From JACROF01 sp964598995 (lineage in GTDB: Bacteria > Patescibacteriota > Microgenomatia > Levybacterales > UBA12049): 14,172 bases of DNA. Every line of letters begins with the position of its first letter. The first letter of the stretch is position 1. The position numbers and the translations under genes are program-made. The notes under the pieces were generated by a model, which saw only the letters and a list, made by a program, of their open reading frames with translations, searched no databases and was not told the origin of the DNA. The stretch is from NCBI GenBank assembly GCA_964598995.1, contig CAZRDR010000039.1, forward strand, positions 1-14,172, written 5' to 3'. Of this stretch, positions 6,301-12,943 are shown one piece after another.

Positions 6301-7353
6301 TTACGCCATTACGTATTTGGCTGCTTTGGTCTTACCAACTTTCTTGACGATGCCTGACTCTATCAGATTCTTCAGCTCATTCAAAACTGTATCCTCTGAG
6401 ACAAAAGGAAATAACTGCTTAAAAGCACTATTCTGAAGGTAACCTGTAGCCTGGAGATATTCTATGATTTTTAGCTGTCGTTCGGATAGAAGGAGCGGCG
6501 CACCGCCTAATTTTTCTTTAATATGGCCGTCAATTGAGATTCTCTCCACTTTCTCTTTCACCTTCGTCAGTTCAACTGCCAGTGACTCTAGGAAAAACTC
6601 CAGCCACTCGGTCTGATCACCGTTATTCTTCGTCACACTCTGCAGCGCTCCATAATACTCAGCTGCATGCTTATCAAAATACTCCTCAAGCGAGAAGAAC
6701 TTACGGATGTCATAGTCTTCCTGATATAGAATTAAGGTTGAGAGACAGCGCCCCACTCGCCCATTACCATCGACGAACGGATGAATCCTGACGAATTCAT
6801 AATGAACAACTCCTGATTTCAATATCGGATGAATATCATCATTTGTTGCGCTATTCACAAAAGCAAATAAATTGTCAATTTGCCCTTTTACAAGTGATGC
6901 CTCAGGTGGACGGAATGAGACCTCACCTGTAAAACTATTACGGATCACAACCTGTGTCTGGCGGAACTTCCCTGTCTTTTCAGGGTCTAGCGTCCGTTCA
7001 ACAGTTAATGAATGGAGCTTGAGGACTAAATCCTCATCTATCTTTTCTTTTTGGGTCCCGGTATGCAGACTGGCGATGAACTCCATCGCCTTGCGGTAGT
7101 TAATTACTTCTTGAACATCTCGCTCGCGTGCAACGACACTCTCCCCCTGGAGCACTCGCTCAGCCTGCGTGATATTTAACTCGTTACCCTCCAAATGCGT
7201 ACCATGGTGGGCAGCTCGCAGCATAGCGTCATCTCTGAATTTTTTTTCGTAGTAAGGAAGAAGCGGAGCGTGGTCAATAAACTGCTTAGCAGCCTCAATA
7301 ATGCCTATATAGGTAAGCATCTTGGTCGTTATCCGATACTGAGGCTGATACAT
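6301..7353 (-). CDS. Fic-domain protein with C-terminal winged helix
   Basis: Fic enzymes usually transfer AMP from ATP to a hydroxyl side chain of a target protein. The 350-residue protein has the complete motif HPFVDGNGRVGR (191-202), with catalytic H191 and the phosphate-binding Asn and Arg residues. The flap region is TGKFRQTQVVI (127-137). Near the N-terminus GTHLEGN (51-57) corresponds to the inhibitory-helix motif (S/T-x-x-x-E-G/N): the clamp glutamate (E55) and G56 are present but the first S/T is a glycine. The C-terminal 60 residues, starting LSERQLKIIEYLQ, form a predicted winged helix-turn-helix, as in many chromosomal Fic proteins. The ATG lies 9 nt after a plausible -10. A 159-residue unknown protein follows 6 nt downstream. 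Fold and catalytic motif are secure; the target is unknown. Confidence 0.94.
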   Translation of the reverse strand: MYQPQYRITTKMLTYIGIIEAAKQFIDHAPLLPYYEKKFRDDAMLRAAHHGTHLEGNELNITQAERVLQGESVVARERDVQEVINYRKAMEFIASLHTGTQKEKIDEDLVLKLHSLTVERTLDPEKTGKFRQTQVVIRNSFTGEVSFRPPEASLVKGQIDNLFAFVNSATNDDIHPILKSGVVHYEFVRIHPFVDGNGRVGRCLSTLILYQEDYDIRKFFSLEEYFDKHAAEYYGALQSVTKNNGDQTEWLEFFLESLAVELTKVKEKVERISIDGHIKEKLGGAPLLLSERQLKIIEYLQATGYLQNSAFKQLFPFVSEDTVLNELKNLIESGIVKKVGKTKAAKYVMA

Positions 7354-7362
7354 CGTCCACAG

Positions 7363-7391
7363 ATTCTTGCATAATTCCCGAAAGATTACAA
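7363..7391 (-). promoter_or_regulatory. Putative promoter of the Fic operon
   Basis: On the minus strand, TTGTAA (7386-7391), a 17-bp spacer and AAGAAT (7363-7368) precede the Fic ATG by 9 nt. Each hexamer has four of six consensus bases, so it is weaker than the divergent promoter at 7402-7430. The distance to the start codon matches the leaderless pattern seen elsewhere here. Confidence 0.4.
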
Positions 7392-7401
7392 GAGATTATT
7401 T

Positions 7402-7430
7402 TTGACAAATTCTCACAAAAAAGGTATATA
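7402..7430 (+). promoter_or_regulatory. Consensus promoter giving a leaderless GTG-start mRNA
   Basis: A perfect -35 TTGACA (7402-7407), a 17-bp spacer and TATATA (7425-7430) precede the GTG at 7439 by 8 nt. The predicted start falls within about 2 nt of the GTG, leaving no room for a Shine-Dalgarno. It is the strongest -35 in the window. Confidence 0.8.
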
Positions 7431-7438
7431 TTCGATTC

Positions 7439-7843
7439 GTGGCTACCGAAACATCTGCATTAACAGCTGAAGAGATGGCACGACTTATGGAAATTAAAGC
7501 TAGACATGAAGATCCTCAACAAGGAGCAGAAACTCCCTCGATTCCGACAGAGACGATAATTTATTCTGCGGATACAGATATTGAAGAACCAGGGTTTGTA
7601 GAAGCTCACCAAACCATGGATCGACGGACTTATTTCGGTTATGCGACCGGTAAAATCCTACGAAAAGCAGGACTGGCTGTTTCAGCACTTGGAATGGGTG
7701 AATTGACCTATCAAAGTCAACACAATTCTACCGAGACAGTCTACCGCGATGTTCCAGCAATTGCTGTAGGTGGAACGATGCTCCTAAAGGGAGACGAGAT
7801 GGTTCGTAAAGCTCTAAGTAAACGTAGTGCCAAGAAGCCGTAG
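7439..7843 (+). CDS. Hypothetical protein, leaderless GTG start
   Basis: The protein is 134 residues and not recognised. The N-terminal ~60 residues are acidic and probably flexible (LTAEEMARLMEIKARHEDPQ, then IEEPGFVEAHQTM). The C-terminal half has two weakly hydrophobic Gly/Ala-rich stretches, KAGLAVSALGMGELTY (about 76-91) and VPAIAVGGTMLLKG (about 104-117), and ends in a Lys/Arg-rich tail (KALSKRSAKKP). These could be peripheral membrane contacts rather than full transmembrane helices. The GTG start is chosen because a consensus promoter ends 8 nt before it. The stop is followed directly by the -35 of the promoter for the next small gene. Confidence 0.75.
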   Translation: MATETSALTAEEMARLMEIKARHEDPQQGAETPSIPTETIIYSADTDIEEPGFVEAHQTMDRRTYFGYATGKILRKAGLAVSALGMGELTYQSQHNSTETVYRDVPAIAVGGTMLLKGDEMVRKALSKRSAKKP

Positions 7844-7844
7844 G

Positions 7845-7873
7845 TTGCGTTATACTCCCCCCTCTTCTATAAT
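7845..7873 (+). promoter_or_regulatory. Promoter of the UbiB-like kinase operon
   Basis: TTGCGT (7845-7850), a 17-bp spacer and a perfect TATAAT (7868-7873) precede the ATG at 7882 by 8 nt. The -35 begins one base after the preceding stop codon. The predicted mRNA starts at or next to the A of the ATG, that is, leaderless. Confidence 0.72.
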
Positions 7874-7881
7874 GAGGCTCA

Positions 7882-8034
7882 ATGCGATACCCGTGGGTTT
7901 GTTTATCAATTATTGGCGTCTGGGCTGCAACTCTGACTGTTCTACTAGCGAATCTCGTTGATCCAACGCTTATCTATATCTATGCCACTGTTACGGTACT
8001 TATCCTTTTCTTCTTAGGCTTTGCCCGCGGCTAA
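7882..8034 (+). CDS. 50-residue two-helix membrane protein (paralog 1)
   Basis: This small gene reads MRYPWVCLSIIGVWAATLTV through to FFLGFARG and ends with TAA at 8032-8034. Two hydrophobic segments (about 4-23 and 28-46) suggest a membrane hairpin with a short polar turn (NLVDPT). It is clearly similar to the protein encoded at 9572-9757, on the other side of the kinase gene. With one gap, the YPWV, W-x-AT, D-x-T and GF positions coincide, and about a third of residues are identical by eye. The gene has its own promoter and a leaderless ATG, and the kinase gene starts 24 nt after its stop. I infer that it works in the membrane with the kinase; no published family comes to mind. Confidence 0.82.
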   Translation: MRYPWVCLSIIGVWAATLTVLLANLVDPTLIYIYATVTVLILFFLGFARG

Positions 8035-8058
8035 AAGGGAAGGTTCGTCATTATCATT

Positions 8059-9546
8059 ATGCTCCGCTTCCTGTACATCTGTGGCTTGCTGACTAAATAT
8101 GCACTTCTCTATTTTTTGATGAAGCTGCATGTCTATCATTTCCCCAAAGACAAAACCGTTAAAAGATTTTTTGAAGAAGCCGGAGGATCCTTCATTAAAT
8201 TTGGCCAGCTCTTAGCACTTCGTGTCGATATTCTCCCTAAGGAGTACTCGCTTGAGATGTTTGACCTCTTAGATAATGTAAAGCCTTTCTCCTATGACGA
8301 TGTAAAGGAAATATTTCTAGATGACCTCGGCGCTGTACCTGAAAAAATCTTTAAGGACTTTCAAAAAGAACCATTCGCCTCTGGTTCATTTGGACAGGTG
8401 CACGCAGCTAAGTTAGAAGATGACACTATCGTTGCGGTAAAGATCATGCGCCCAGGCATCGATGAGACCGTCAATGCTGACTTCTTAGTCGTTGACGTTA
8501 TCGTCTTCTTCGCCGATCTTTTCTATAAAATCTCAGGCCTTAACTGGAAAGAGTTTGCTGAAGAGTTCAAGAGGTGGACACTCCAGGAATTAGACTATCA
8601 AACTGAGGCTGAGAATGCCGAAAGGTTGCGCGCGGCCCTCGCTCCTAACAGCCTGATCGTTATTCCGAAGATGTACACCCGCATCTCAACGAAGCGCATT
8701 CTCGTTCAGGAATACATCGATGGCTTCCCGTTAACGAGAGTTCTCCGCGGCATAAAGGAAGGCAGATTGACGAGAGAAGATCTTCTCAAGCTCGGCGTTG
8801 ATCTTAAAAAGACACCACATACCCTCACCTACGAAATGCTCTATCAATATTTCTTCGGTGGCTACTTCCACGCTGATTTACATCCTGGCAATATCATTCT
8901 TCTCCAAAACGACAAGATTGGACTGATAGACTTTGGCATCATGGGAGAATGGGTACCTGTGAACCAAACGTCGTTTATCCGCTGGATTAAAGCAATCGGG
9001 GACTTTGATTTCAAGGAAGCGACATTTTATTTCGCCGATGTCGTCTCAGACGATCTCAAACAAATGATCCTCAGTGCCTTCCCTGCGAGTATCGAGCAAA
9101 AACAAATGGATGAATTCTTACGCATCCTGAGTAACCATTTAGCAGAGACAGTCGAGGCGACGGTACGCAGCTCCCTCAAAGATCTCAAGGAGATGAAAAC
9201 AGATTACACCGTTGTCTTTATGAAACTTTTAGGGATAGCCGAGAGTTACAAAATTAAATTACCTAAAGAAATGGCTATTTTTATCAAAGCCTTAAGTACC
9301 TTAGGCCTTGTCTCCAAAGAAATGGATTATGATTTCCATCTCCAGAAAGACTTTAAGAAGTTTTTTGAGCTGCATCCTGAGGAGACAATTCCAGATAAGC
9401 TGGTCACACGACCGATTCGGCGTATGAGTCGTGATCGTGCTATGGAAAGACTCAATAATTGGCTGGCGTATTTACTCGAGAAGCGGCCTGATATCTATAA
9501 GCTTGTGAACTCCTATATTATGCAATATAATCGAGTGGATCAGTAA
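8059..9546 (+). CDS. ABC1/AarF/UbiB-family atypical protein kinase
   Basis: UbiB/ADCK-type kinase-like ATPases support isoprenoid-quinone and lipid metabolism at membranes. The 495-residue protein has the family motifs. KFGQ (47-50) is the KxGQ motif. The nucleotide loop FASGSFGQVH (106-115) is where the family usually has an Ala-rich AAAS-type loop. The lysine is in VAVK (K128), ELDYQTEAEN (177-186) carries the conserved acidic segment, HADLHPGN (271-278) is the catalytic loop and DFG (291-293) the metal-binding motif. One hydrophobic stretch lies near the N-terminus (about 4-22). The C-terminus (LLEKRPDIYKLVNSYIMQYN) has no transmembrane hairpin, unlike many UbiB proteins that end in two helices. 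The start is uncertain: the only Shine-Dalgarno (AAGGGAAGG) is about 15 nt from the ATG, better spaced for an ATT at 8050. Two similar two-helix proteins are encoded on either side. Confidence 0.94.
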   Translation: MLRFLYICGLLTKYALLYFLMKLHVYHFPKDKTVKRFFEEAGGSFIKFGQLLALRVDILPKEYSLEMFDLLDNVKPFSYDDVKEIFLDDLGAVPEKIFKDFQKEPFASGSFGQVHAAKLEDDTIVAVKIMRPGIDETVNADFLVVDVIVFFADLFYKISGLNWKEFAEEFKRWTLQELDYQTEAENAERLRAALAPNSLIVIPKMYTRISTKRILVQEYIDGFPLTRVLRGIKEGRLTREDLLKLGVDLKKTPHTLTYEMLYQYFFGGYFHADLHPGNIILLQNDKIGLIDFGIMGEWVPVNQTSFIRWIKAIGDFDFKEATFYFADVVSDDLKQMILSAFPASIEQKQMDEFLRILSNHLAETVEATVRSSLKDLKEMKTDYTVVFMKLLGIAESYKIKLPKEMAIFIKALSTLGLVSKEMDYDFHLQKDFKKFFELHPEETIPDKLVTRPIRRMSRDRAMERLNNWLAYLLEKRPDIYKLVNSYIMQYNRVDQ

Positions 9547-9571
9547 GTACTTGTACTGAGTGAGTCGAAGT

Positions 9572-9757
9572 ATGGATAAGTTTCTTAATTTTTATAGTAA
9601 GTACCCGTGGGTCGCTATCGTCCTTGTCATCCAGTGGATCGCAACTGCCTTTACGGTGATCTATACTAAAAATATCGATGTGACCAATATCATGGGTGTC
9701 GCCTTCGTCGCAACAGTGATCTTTGCTTATTTCGGCTTCAAAGTGCCAAAAGGCTAA
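9572..9757 (+). CDS. 61-residue two-helix membrane protein (paralog 2)
   Basis: From the ATG at 9572 the protein reads MDKFLNFYSKYPWVAIVLVI and ends GFKVPKG. An in-frame GTG at 9560 would add four residues; neither start has a convincing Shine-Dalgarno, and the ATG is preferred because it gives the conventional codon. Two hydrophobic segments (about 13-31 and 39-55) form a probable membrane hairpin with a polar turn (TKNIDVTN). It aligns to the protein encoded at 7882-8034 through YPWV, W-x-AT, D-x-T and the final GF. It lies 25 nt after the kinase stop, same strand, so the order is paralog 1, kinase, paralog 2. Its stop codon abuts the stop of convergent recF. Confidence 0.85.
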   Translation: MDKFLNFYSKYPWVAIVLVIQWIATAFTVIYTKNIDVTNIMGVAFVATVIFAYFGFKVPKG

Positions 9758-10831
9758 TTACTCCTTATCTAATTCAATCAAAGTCGCCTCATCCCCTAAC
9801 CCGCTTGCAAGAAATTCTTTATGCGTCGTCGTGAGGATCGTCTGCTGCTTCGTAACGAGAGCTAGTACAGCGGCGATATGCTTCTCATCTAACTCTGAAA
9901 ATATATCATCGAGTAACAGAAGCGGCCGCTCGCCTAATTGCTGCTCAATATAGGCAAGCTGGAGTAGTTTTAGTTGCAAGACGACTAAACGCTGCTGCCC
10001 ACGCGAACCGAAATGCTTGACGTTTTGACGTTCACCTCGTTCATCAGTAATTTCGATAAAAAAATCATCACGGTGCGGCCCGACGAGTGTGACGCCTGCT
10101 CCAATTTCCGGGCCTTTGTATTGCTCGAGCCTCTCTTTTGAGATCACACTCTTATCGTAGGTGATCATAAACGGTAGCAAGGATTTCTCGCCGTTATTCA
10201 TGTAGTCGATAATTTCCTGACGCTTGGCGGTAATGTAATTGCCGTGCTCGATTAAAAGATGGTCCCAGTAGGCGAACTGCTCGTCATTTCGAATGCCTGT
10301 CTCCTGGACGACATCGAGTAAGGCGTTGCGGTGTCTCAGCGCTTTGTCATACGCAATACTTGCGATCCGATACTGCCTATCAGTTAGTTCCAGGACAGTA
10401 TCTAAAAAGTCTCGTCGCTGTGAAGGTGAGGTAACGATGATATCTAAATCCGATGGCACGAATAAGAGTGCTGGAAGAAGCCCTGCAAAATCCACTCGCC
10501 TTTTGGGGACGCCATTGACCAGAAAGCGTTTGGTATAGGATCTGCCTGCCATGTTGCCGGTTGCCTCAGCGACGATTACCTCAAGCGTGTCCTTCTCTCC
10601 ATTATTGGTAATTAAACCTTTAACTCGTCCCACGCTTTGACCAAAGGAGATCATCTGAGTGTCTTTCTCTGCCTTAAAACTTTTGCCGGTAGCTAGTAAG
10701 TAGATAGCCTCGATGAGGTTACTCTTACCTGCGGTATTGGGACCTAAAATAACAGTGGTGTTCGGAGAAAATTGATAGGAAGTATTTTCGTAACTGCGAA
10801 AATGCTGGAGCGCAATTGACTTAAGTATCAT
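9758..10831 (-). CDS. recF: RecF, DNA replication and repair ATPase
   Basis: RecF is an SMC-like ABC ATPase that binds gapped DNA and, with RecO and RecR, loads RecA. The 357-residue length is typical. The protein starts MILKSIALQHFRSYE. The Walker A motif is GPNTAGKSN (30-38), slightly unlike the common GENGSGKTN. The ABC signature is SRGQQR (about 276-281) and the Walker B with D-loop is LLLLDDIFSELD (about 304-315), followed by TTTHKEF with the H-loop histidine. Its ATG overlaps the UMP kinase stop as ATGA (10828-10831), so it is translated by coupling from that mRNA. Placement next to mutM rather than in a dnaA-dnaN-recF-gyrB cluster is notable. Its stop abuts that of the convergent small membrane-protein gene. 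Confidence 0.96.
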   Translation of the reverse strand: MILKSIALQHFRSYENTSYQFSPNTTVILGPNTAGKSNLIEAIYLLATGKSFKAEKDTQMISFGQSVGRVKGLITNNGEKDTLEVIVAEATGNMAGRSYTKRFLVNGVPKRRVDFAGLLPALLFVPSDLDIIVTSPSQRRDFLDTVLELTDRQYRIASIAYDKALRHRNALLDVVQETGIRNDEQFAYWDHLLIEHGNYITAKRQEIIDYMNNGEKSLLPFMITYDKSVISKERLEQYKGPEIGAGVTLVGPHRDDFFIEITDERGERQNVKHFGSRGQQRLVVLQLKLLQLAYIEQQLGERPLLLLDDIFSELDEKHIAAVLALVTKQQTILTTTHKEFLASGLGDEATLIELDKE

Positions 10832-11535
10832 TGAATAACCGTACCTACGAAGTCTTTACCGTCAAAGTAATTTTGGAGGTTATCGAAATCTTCGCCGTTA
10901 AGGACTACGACTTTTGCACCTAACTCTTCTGCTTTCTTAGCTGCAATGGGATCAAAAGGCGCATTCAGCCCTGGTGTCCACTCATTTCCAACGATCTTAC
11001 GAAAATCAGCCCAGTTGATCTTATCGATCGGCTTGGCATCAGGAAATTCCTTCGGATCTTTATCATAGACCTGCTTAATATTACTCATATTGATACAGGT
11101 ATGAACGCCGTAGTCTTCACAGACGAGAAGCGCGCAATAGTCAGTCGACCAGCCTGGTTTCCAGCCTGCTGCAATTACGACAGGCTCTTCGACTTTTCTG
11201 ATGATTTCATAATGCTTGAGGATGTAGGGATGTGCGATGTCGCGGAAGATGGTGCGGATGAGGTGAGCGTTAAGCTTAGTTGCGTGAATTCCGAGGTAAT
11301 CAAGATCATCGCGAGTAAGTTCATGGCCGAGGACTGTTCTGCCTGCATCACGGTAGTGACGAGCGATCGCTCCTCCCCCTGAGACCAAAAAAAATTGCCG
11401 GTTCGGATTGTCGGCAATTTGCTTACGAATAAAGCTATTAAGCTTTGCAAGAAACTCGGTATTAATTCCCTTGTCGGTAATGATCAATGATCCCCCGACT
11501 GACATTACAATTTTCTCTGGGTAGGTACTCGTCAT
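10828..11535 (-). CDS. pyrH: UMP kinase, archaeal-like amino-acid-kinase family
   Basis: The enzyme phosphorylates UMP to UDP with ATP in pyrimidine nucleotide synthesis. From the ATG at 11533-11535 it is 235 residues, the usual UMP kinase length. MSVGGSLI near the N-terminus is the phosphate-binding start and VSGGGAIARHYRDAG the glycine-rich loop. HATKLNAHLIR matches the UMP-binding helix, and AAGWKPGWSTDYCA followed by VYDKDPKEFPDAKPI matches the ATP-binding part. The pattern resembles archaeal PyrH more than the Escherichia coli enzyme. An upstream in-frame ATG at 11622 would add 29 residues overlapping the end of mutM and is rejected, since a promoter (11558-11587) and an AGGGAG Shine-Dalgarno 3 nt before the inner ATG support the shorter form. 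recF overlaps its stop by 4 nt. Confidence 0.9.
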   Translation of the reverse strand: MTSTYPEKIVMSVGGSLIITDKGINTEFLAKLNSFIRKQIADNPNRQFFLVSGGGAIARHYRDAGRTVLGHELTRDDLDYLGIHATKLNAHLIRTIFRDIAHPYILKHYEIIRKVEEPVVIAAGWKPGWSTDYCALLVCEDYGVHTCINMSNIKQVYDKDPKEFPDAKPIDKINWADFRKIVGNEWTPGLNAPFDPIAAKKAEELGAKVVVLNGEDFDNLQNYFDGKDFVGTVIQ

Positions 11536-11557
11536 AAACTCCCTAACTGGTTCTCGT

Positions 11558-11587
11558 ATAGTACCATACCTTTCAGGCTCCCGACAA
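11558..11587 (-). promoter_or_regulatory. Putative promoter of pyrH-recF
   Basis: On the minus strand, TTGTCG (11582-11587), an 18-bp spacer and TACTAT (11558-11563) lie in the 65-nt gap between mutM and pyrH. The predicted leader of about 16 nt carries AGGGAG just before the ATG, so unlike most genes here pyrH looks Shine-Dalgarno led. Confidence 0.5.
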
Positions 11588-11600
11588 TAGCCTAGGACAC

Positions 11601-12455
11601 TTACTTTTGACAAGTAGGACAATAAAATGTGCTGCGGCCAGCCTGAACGATGCGCTCAATTGGGTTACCACAGCGTTGACAGATCTCACTACTTCTTCCA
11701 TAGACTAAAAAGTGATTTTGGTATTCCCCTTTTCCTCCATCGACCTGGATATAATTAGTTTCACTCGCGCCACCTAAGGCTATCCCTTTTTCTAAGACCG
11801 CCAGAAGACTTACAAAGAGTCGTTCTCGTTCTTCCTGAGTCAGCGTATTACTTTTACGTCTAGGGTCGATTCCTGATGCGTAGAGCGCGTCGTTGGCATA
11901 GATATTGCCAACGCCACTGAGTTTGGACTGGTCCATCAGAAGCGGCTTAATCGGCATACTTGATGTACTAACTATCTTAGTAAATAATTCCTGAGTTAAA
12001 TCCGCTAGCGGCTCAGGTCCTAAGGCTTTGAAAAATGGCTGTTCTTTTACCTCGCTCGTCTTGACAACTTTAAGCCAGCCGAACTGACGGATATCATTAT
12101 AAAAAAGCGTACTCTTCTCTCCCCCGTCAGATTCAAGCCCAAAGATAACATGCGTATGCTTATCAGGAAGATTAGTCGGCGTTGCCAGTTTGGGATGAAA
12201 GCCTTTCGTCTCCTGTCCTACATAGACGAACTGCCCCGTCATTTTGACGTGAGCAGTGAGGCTATACTTATTGGAGAGATCGATCACGAGTCCCTTGCCA
12301 AAGCGTCTGACTGCCTCAACTCGTGCGCCAATAACCTCATGCGGGTCGCCGCCAAACATCTTGGTAAGTCGTACCTCGACTCCAATGATGATCTTCCCGA
12401 CGATACAGCGTTCGAGGCCACGACGAATCGTTTCAACTTCTGGTAATTCTGGCAT
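11601..12455 (-). CDS. mutM: Formamidopyrimidine-DNA glycosylase (Fpg)
   Basis: This bifunctional glycosylase/lyase removes 8-oxoguanine and formamidopyrimidines from DNA. The 284-residue protein starts MPELPEVETIRRGL, with P2 the catalytic nucleophile and E3 the general acid. The conserved lysine of the N-terminal sandwich is K54 (RRFGKGLVIDL). The H2TH region includes DQSKLSGVGNIYANDALY, followed by the Fpg loop ASETNYIQVDGGKGEYQNHF. The C-terminal zinc finger has C259, C262, C279 and C282 (CQRC and CPTC). All key residues are present. A -10 TACAAT in an extended context lies 9 nt before the ATG, so the mRNA should be nearly leaderless. mutM is followed after 65 nt by pyrH on the same strand, with a secondary promoter between them. 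Confidence 0.97.
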   Translation of the reverse strand: MPELPEVETIRRGLERCIVGKIIIGVEVRLTKMFGGDPHEVIGARVEAVRRFGKGLVIDLSNKYSLTAHVKMTGQFVYVGQETKGFHPKLATPTNLPDKHTHVIFGLESDGGEKSTLFYNDIRQFGWLKVVKTSEVKEQPFFKALGPEPLADLTQELFTKIVSTSSMPIKPLLMDQSKLSGVGNIYANDALYASGIDPRRKSNTLTQEERERLFVSLLAVLEKGIALGGASETNYIQVDGGKGEYQNHFLVYGRSSEICQRCGNPIERIVQAGRSTFYCPTCQK

Positions 12456-12464
12456 CGTGGCATC

Positions 12465-12473
12465 ATTGTAGCA
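12465..12473 (-). promoter_or_regulatory. Extended -10 promoter of mutM
   Basis: On the minus strand this reads TGCTACAAT: a TGn extension plus TACAAT (12465-12470), ending 9 nt before the mutM ATG. No good -35 is seen 16-18 bp upstream, which an extended -10 can tolerate. The same nine-base element recurs at 12995-13003 and 13866-13874 on the plus strand. Confidence 0.65.
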
Positions 12474-12493
12474 TATATATTACGTCTTATAGT

Positions 12494-12522
12494 TTGTATT
12501 TTGAGAGTAAATCTGCTACACT
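12494..12522 (+). promoter_or_regulatory. Promoter of unit 1 (small membrane protein)
   Basis: TTGTAT (12494-12499), a 17-bp spacer and TACACT (12517-12522) with a TGC extension (12514-12516). The -10 ends 9 nt before the GTG at 12532. It faces away from the mutM promoter, and the two -10 elements are about 43 bp apart. Confidence 0.6.
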
Positions 12523-12531
12523 CCTTTCATC

Positions 12532-12822
12532 GTGAATCCCATCCAACCGATAGCGGTTGTCAGGGGTCACGAGATCTTTGGCAACGCAAGTAACAGAAGG
12601 GATCCCAAGATGCACGGCCTCCTCTTCGTCGTGATCAAGCTGATCACAGCGGTCCTGACCGGGCTGCTAATTTACGTGGGCGCCGCCCGCGTAATTCTCG
12701 CCTTCAGGACTCGAGACACCTCAAGCCGCCGTACCTACGGCTGCGGGACGCAAGCAATTGCGCTCTGCATCGGGGCAGTCTCGATCGTCGTGATCTTCGT
12801 TGTCTTAATCGTTTTTCTCTAA
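12532..12822 (+). CDS. Small two-helix membrane protein, GC-rich
   Basis: From the GTG at 12532 the protein is 96 residues: a hydrophilic N-terminus (to about 27), a membrane helix at about 29-57 (containing LLFVVIKLITAVLTGLLIYVG), a basic loop (FRTRDTSSRRTYGC) and a second helix at about 73-96 that ends the protein. The family is not recognised. Two starts compete. The GTG follows a -10 by 9 nt, fitting the leaderless pattern. The ATG at 12610 (70 residues, starting MHGLLFVV) has AGAAGGG 9 nt upstream and would give a leader of about 80 nt, fitting the long leaders of the next two units. The codons are visibly GC-richer than in the genes to the left. A perfect 30-nt palindrome follows the stop by 21 nt. 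Confidence 0.65.
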   Translation: MNPIQPIAVVRGHEIFGNASNRRDPKMHGLLFVVIKLITAVLTGLLIYVGAARVILAFRTRDTSSRRTYGCGTQAIALCIGAVSIVVIFVVLIVFL

Positions 12823-12843
12823 TTTGTTACTTTCGTCGTCATT

Positions 12844-12873
12844 GCCCGCCTCTCGCAGCTGCGAGAGGCGGGC
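12844..12873 (+). terminator. Perfect 30-nt GC-rich palindrome, probable 3' hairpin
   Basis: Bases 12844-12858 and 12859-12873 are exact reverse complements (15 bp, GC-rich, centre CAGCTG). It lies 21 nt after the membrane-protein stop. As RNA it would fold into a very stable hairpin. No U tract follows directly (the next bases are TACCGCATTC), so it is an atypical terminator, an RNA 3'-end stabiliser or a DNA binding site. Terminator is the most economical reading, given its position. Confidence 0.6.
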
Positions 12874-12943
12874 TACCGCATTCTTCTACCTCATCACTAA
12901 CCTATAGTTTGCATTTTACTTTCCATTTTGTTACCATTTCCTT

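Noticed and set aside
11536..11622. 29-residue N-terminal extension of UMP kinase overlapping mutM
   Set aside because: The inner ATG has a Shine-Dalgarno, a promoter just upstream and the expected family length.
12488..12917. Imperfect 15-nt repeat TATAGTTTGYATTTT at 12488-12502 and 12903-12917
   Set aside because: It is short and AT-rich; the second copy is not next to a recognisable -10, so it may be chance.
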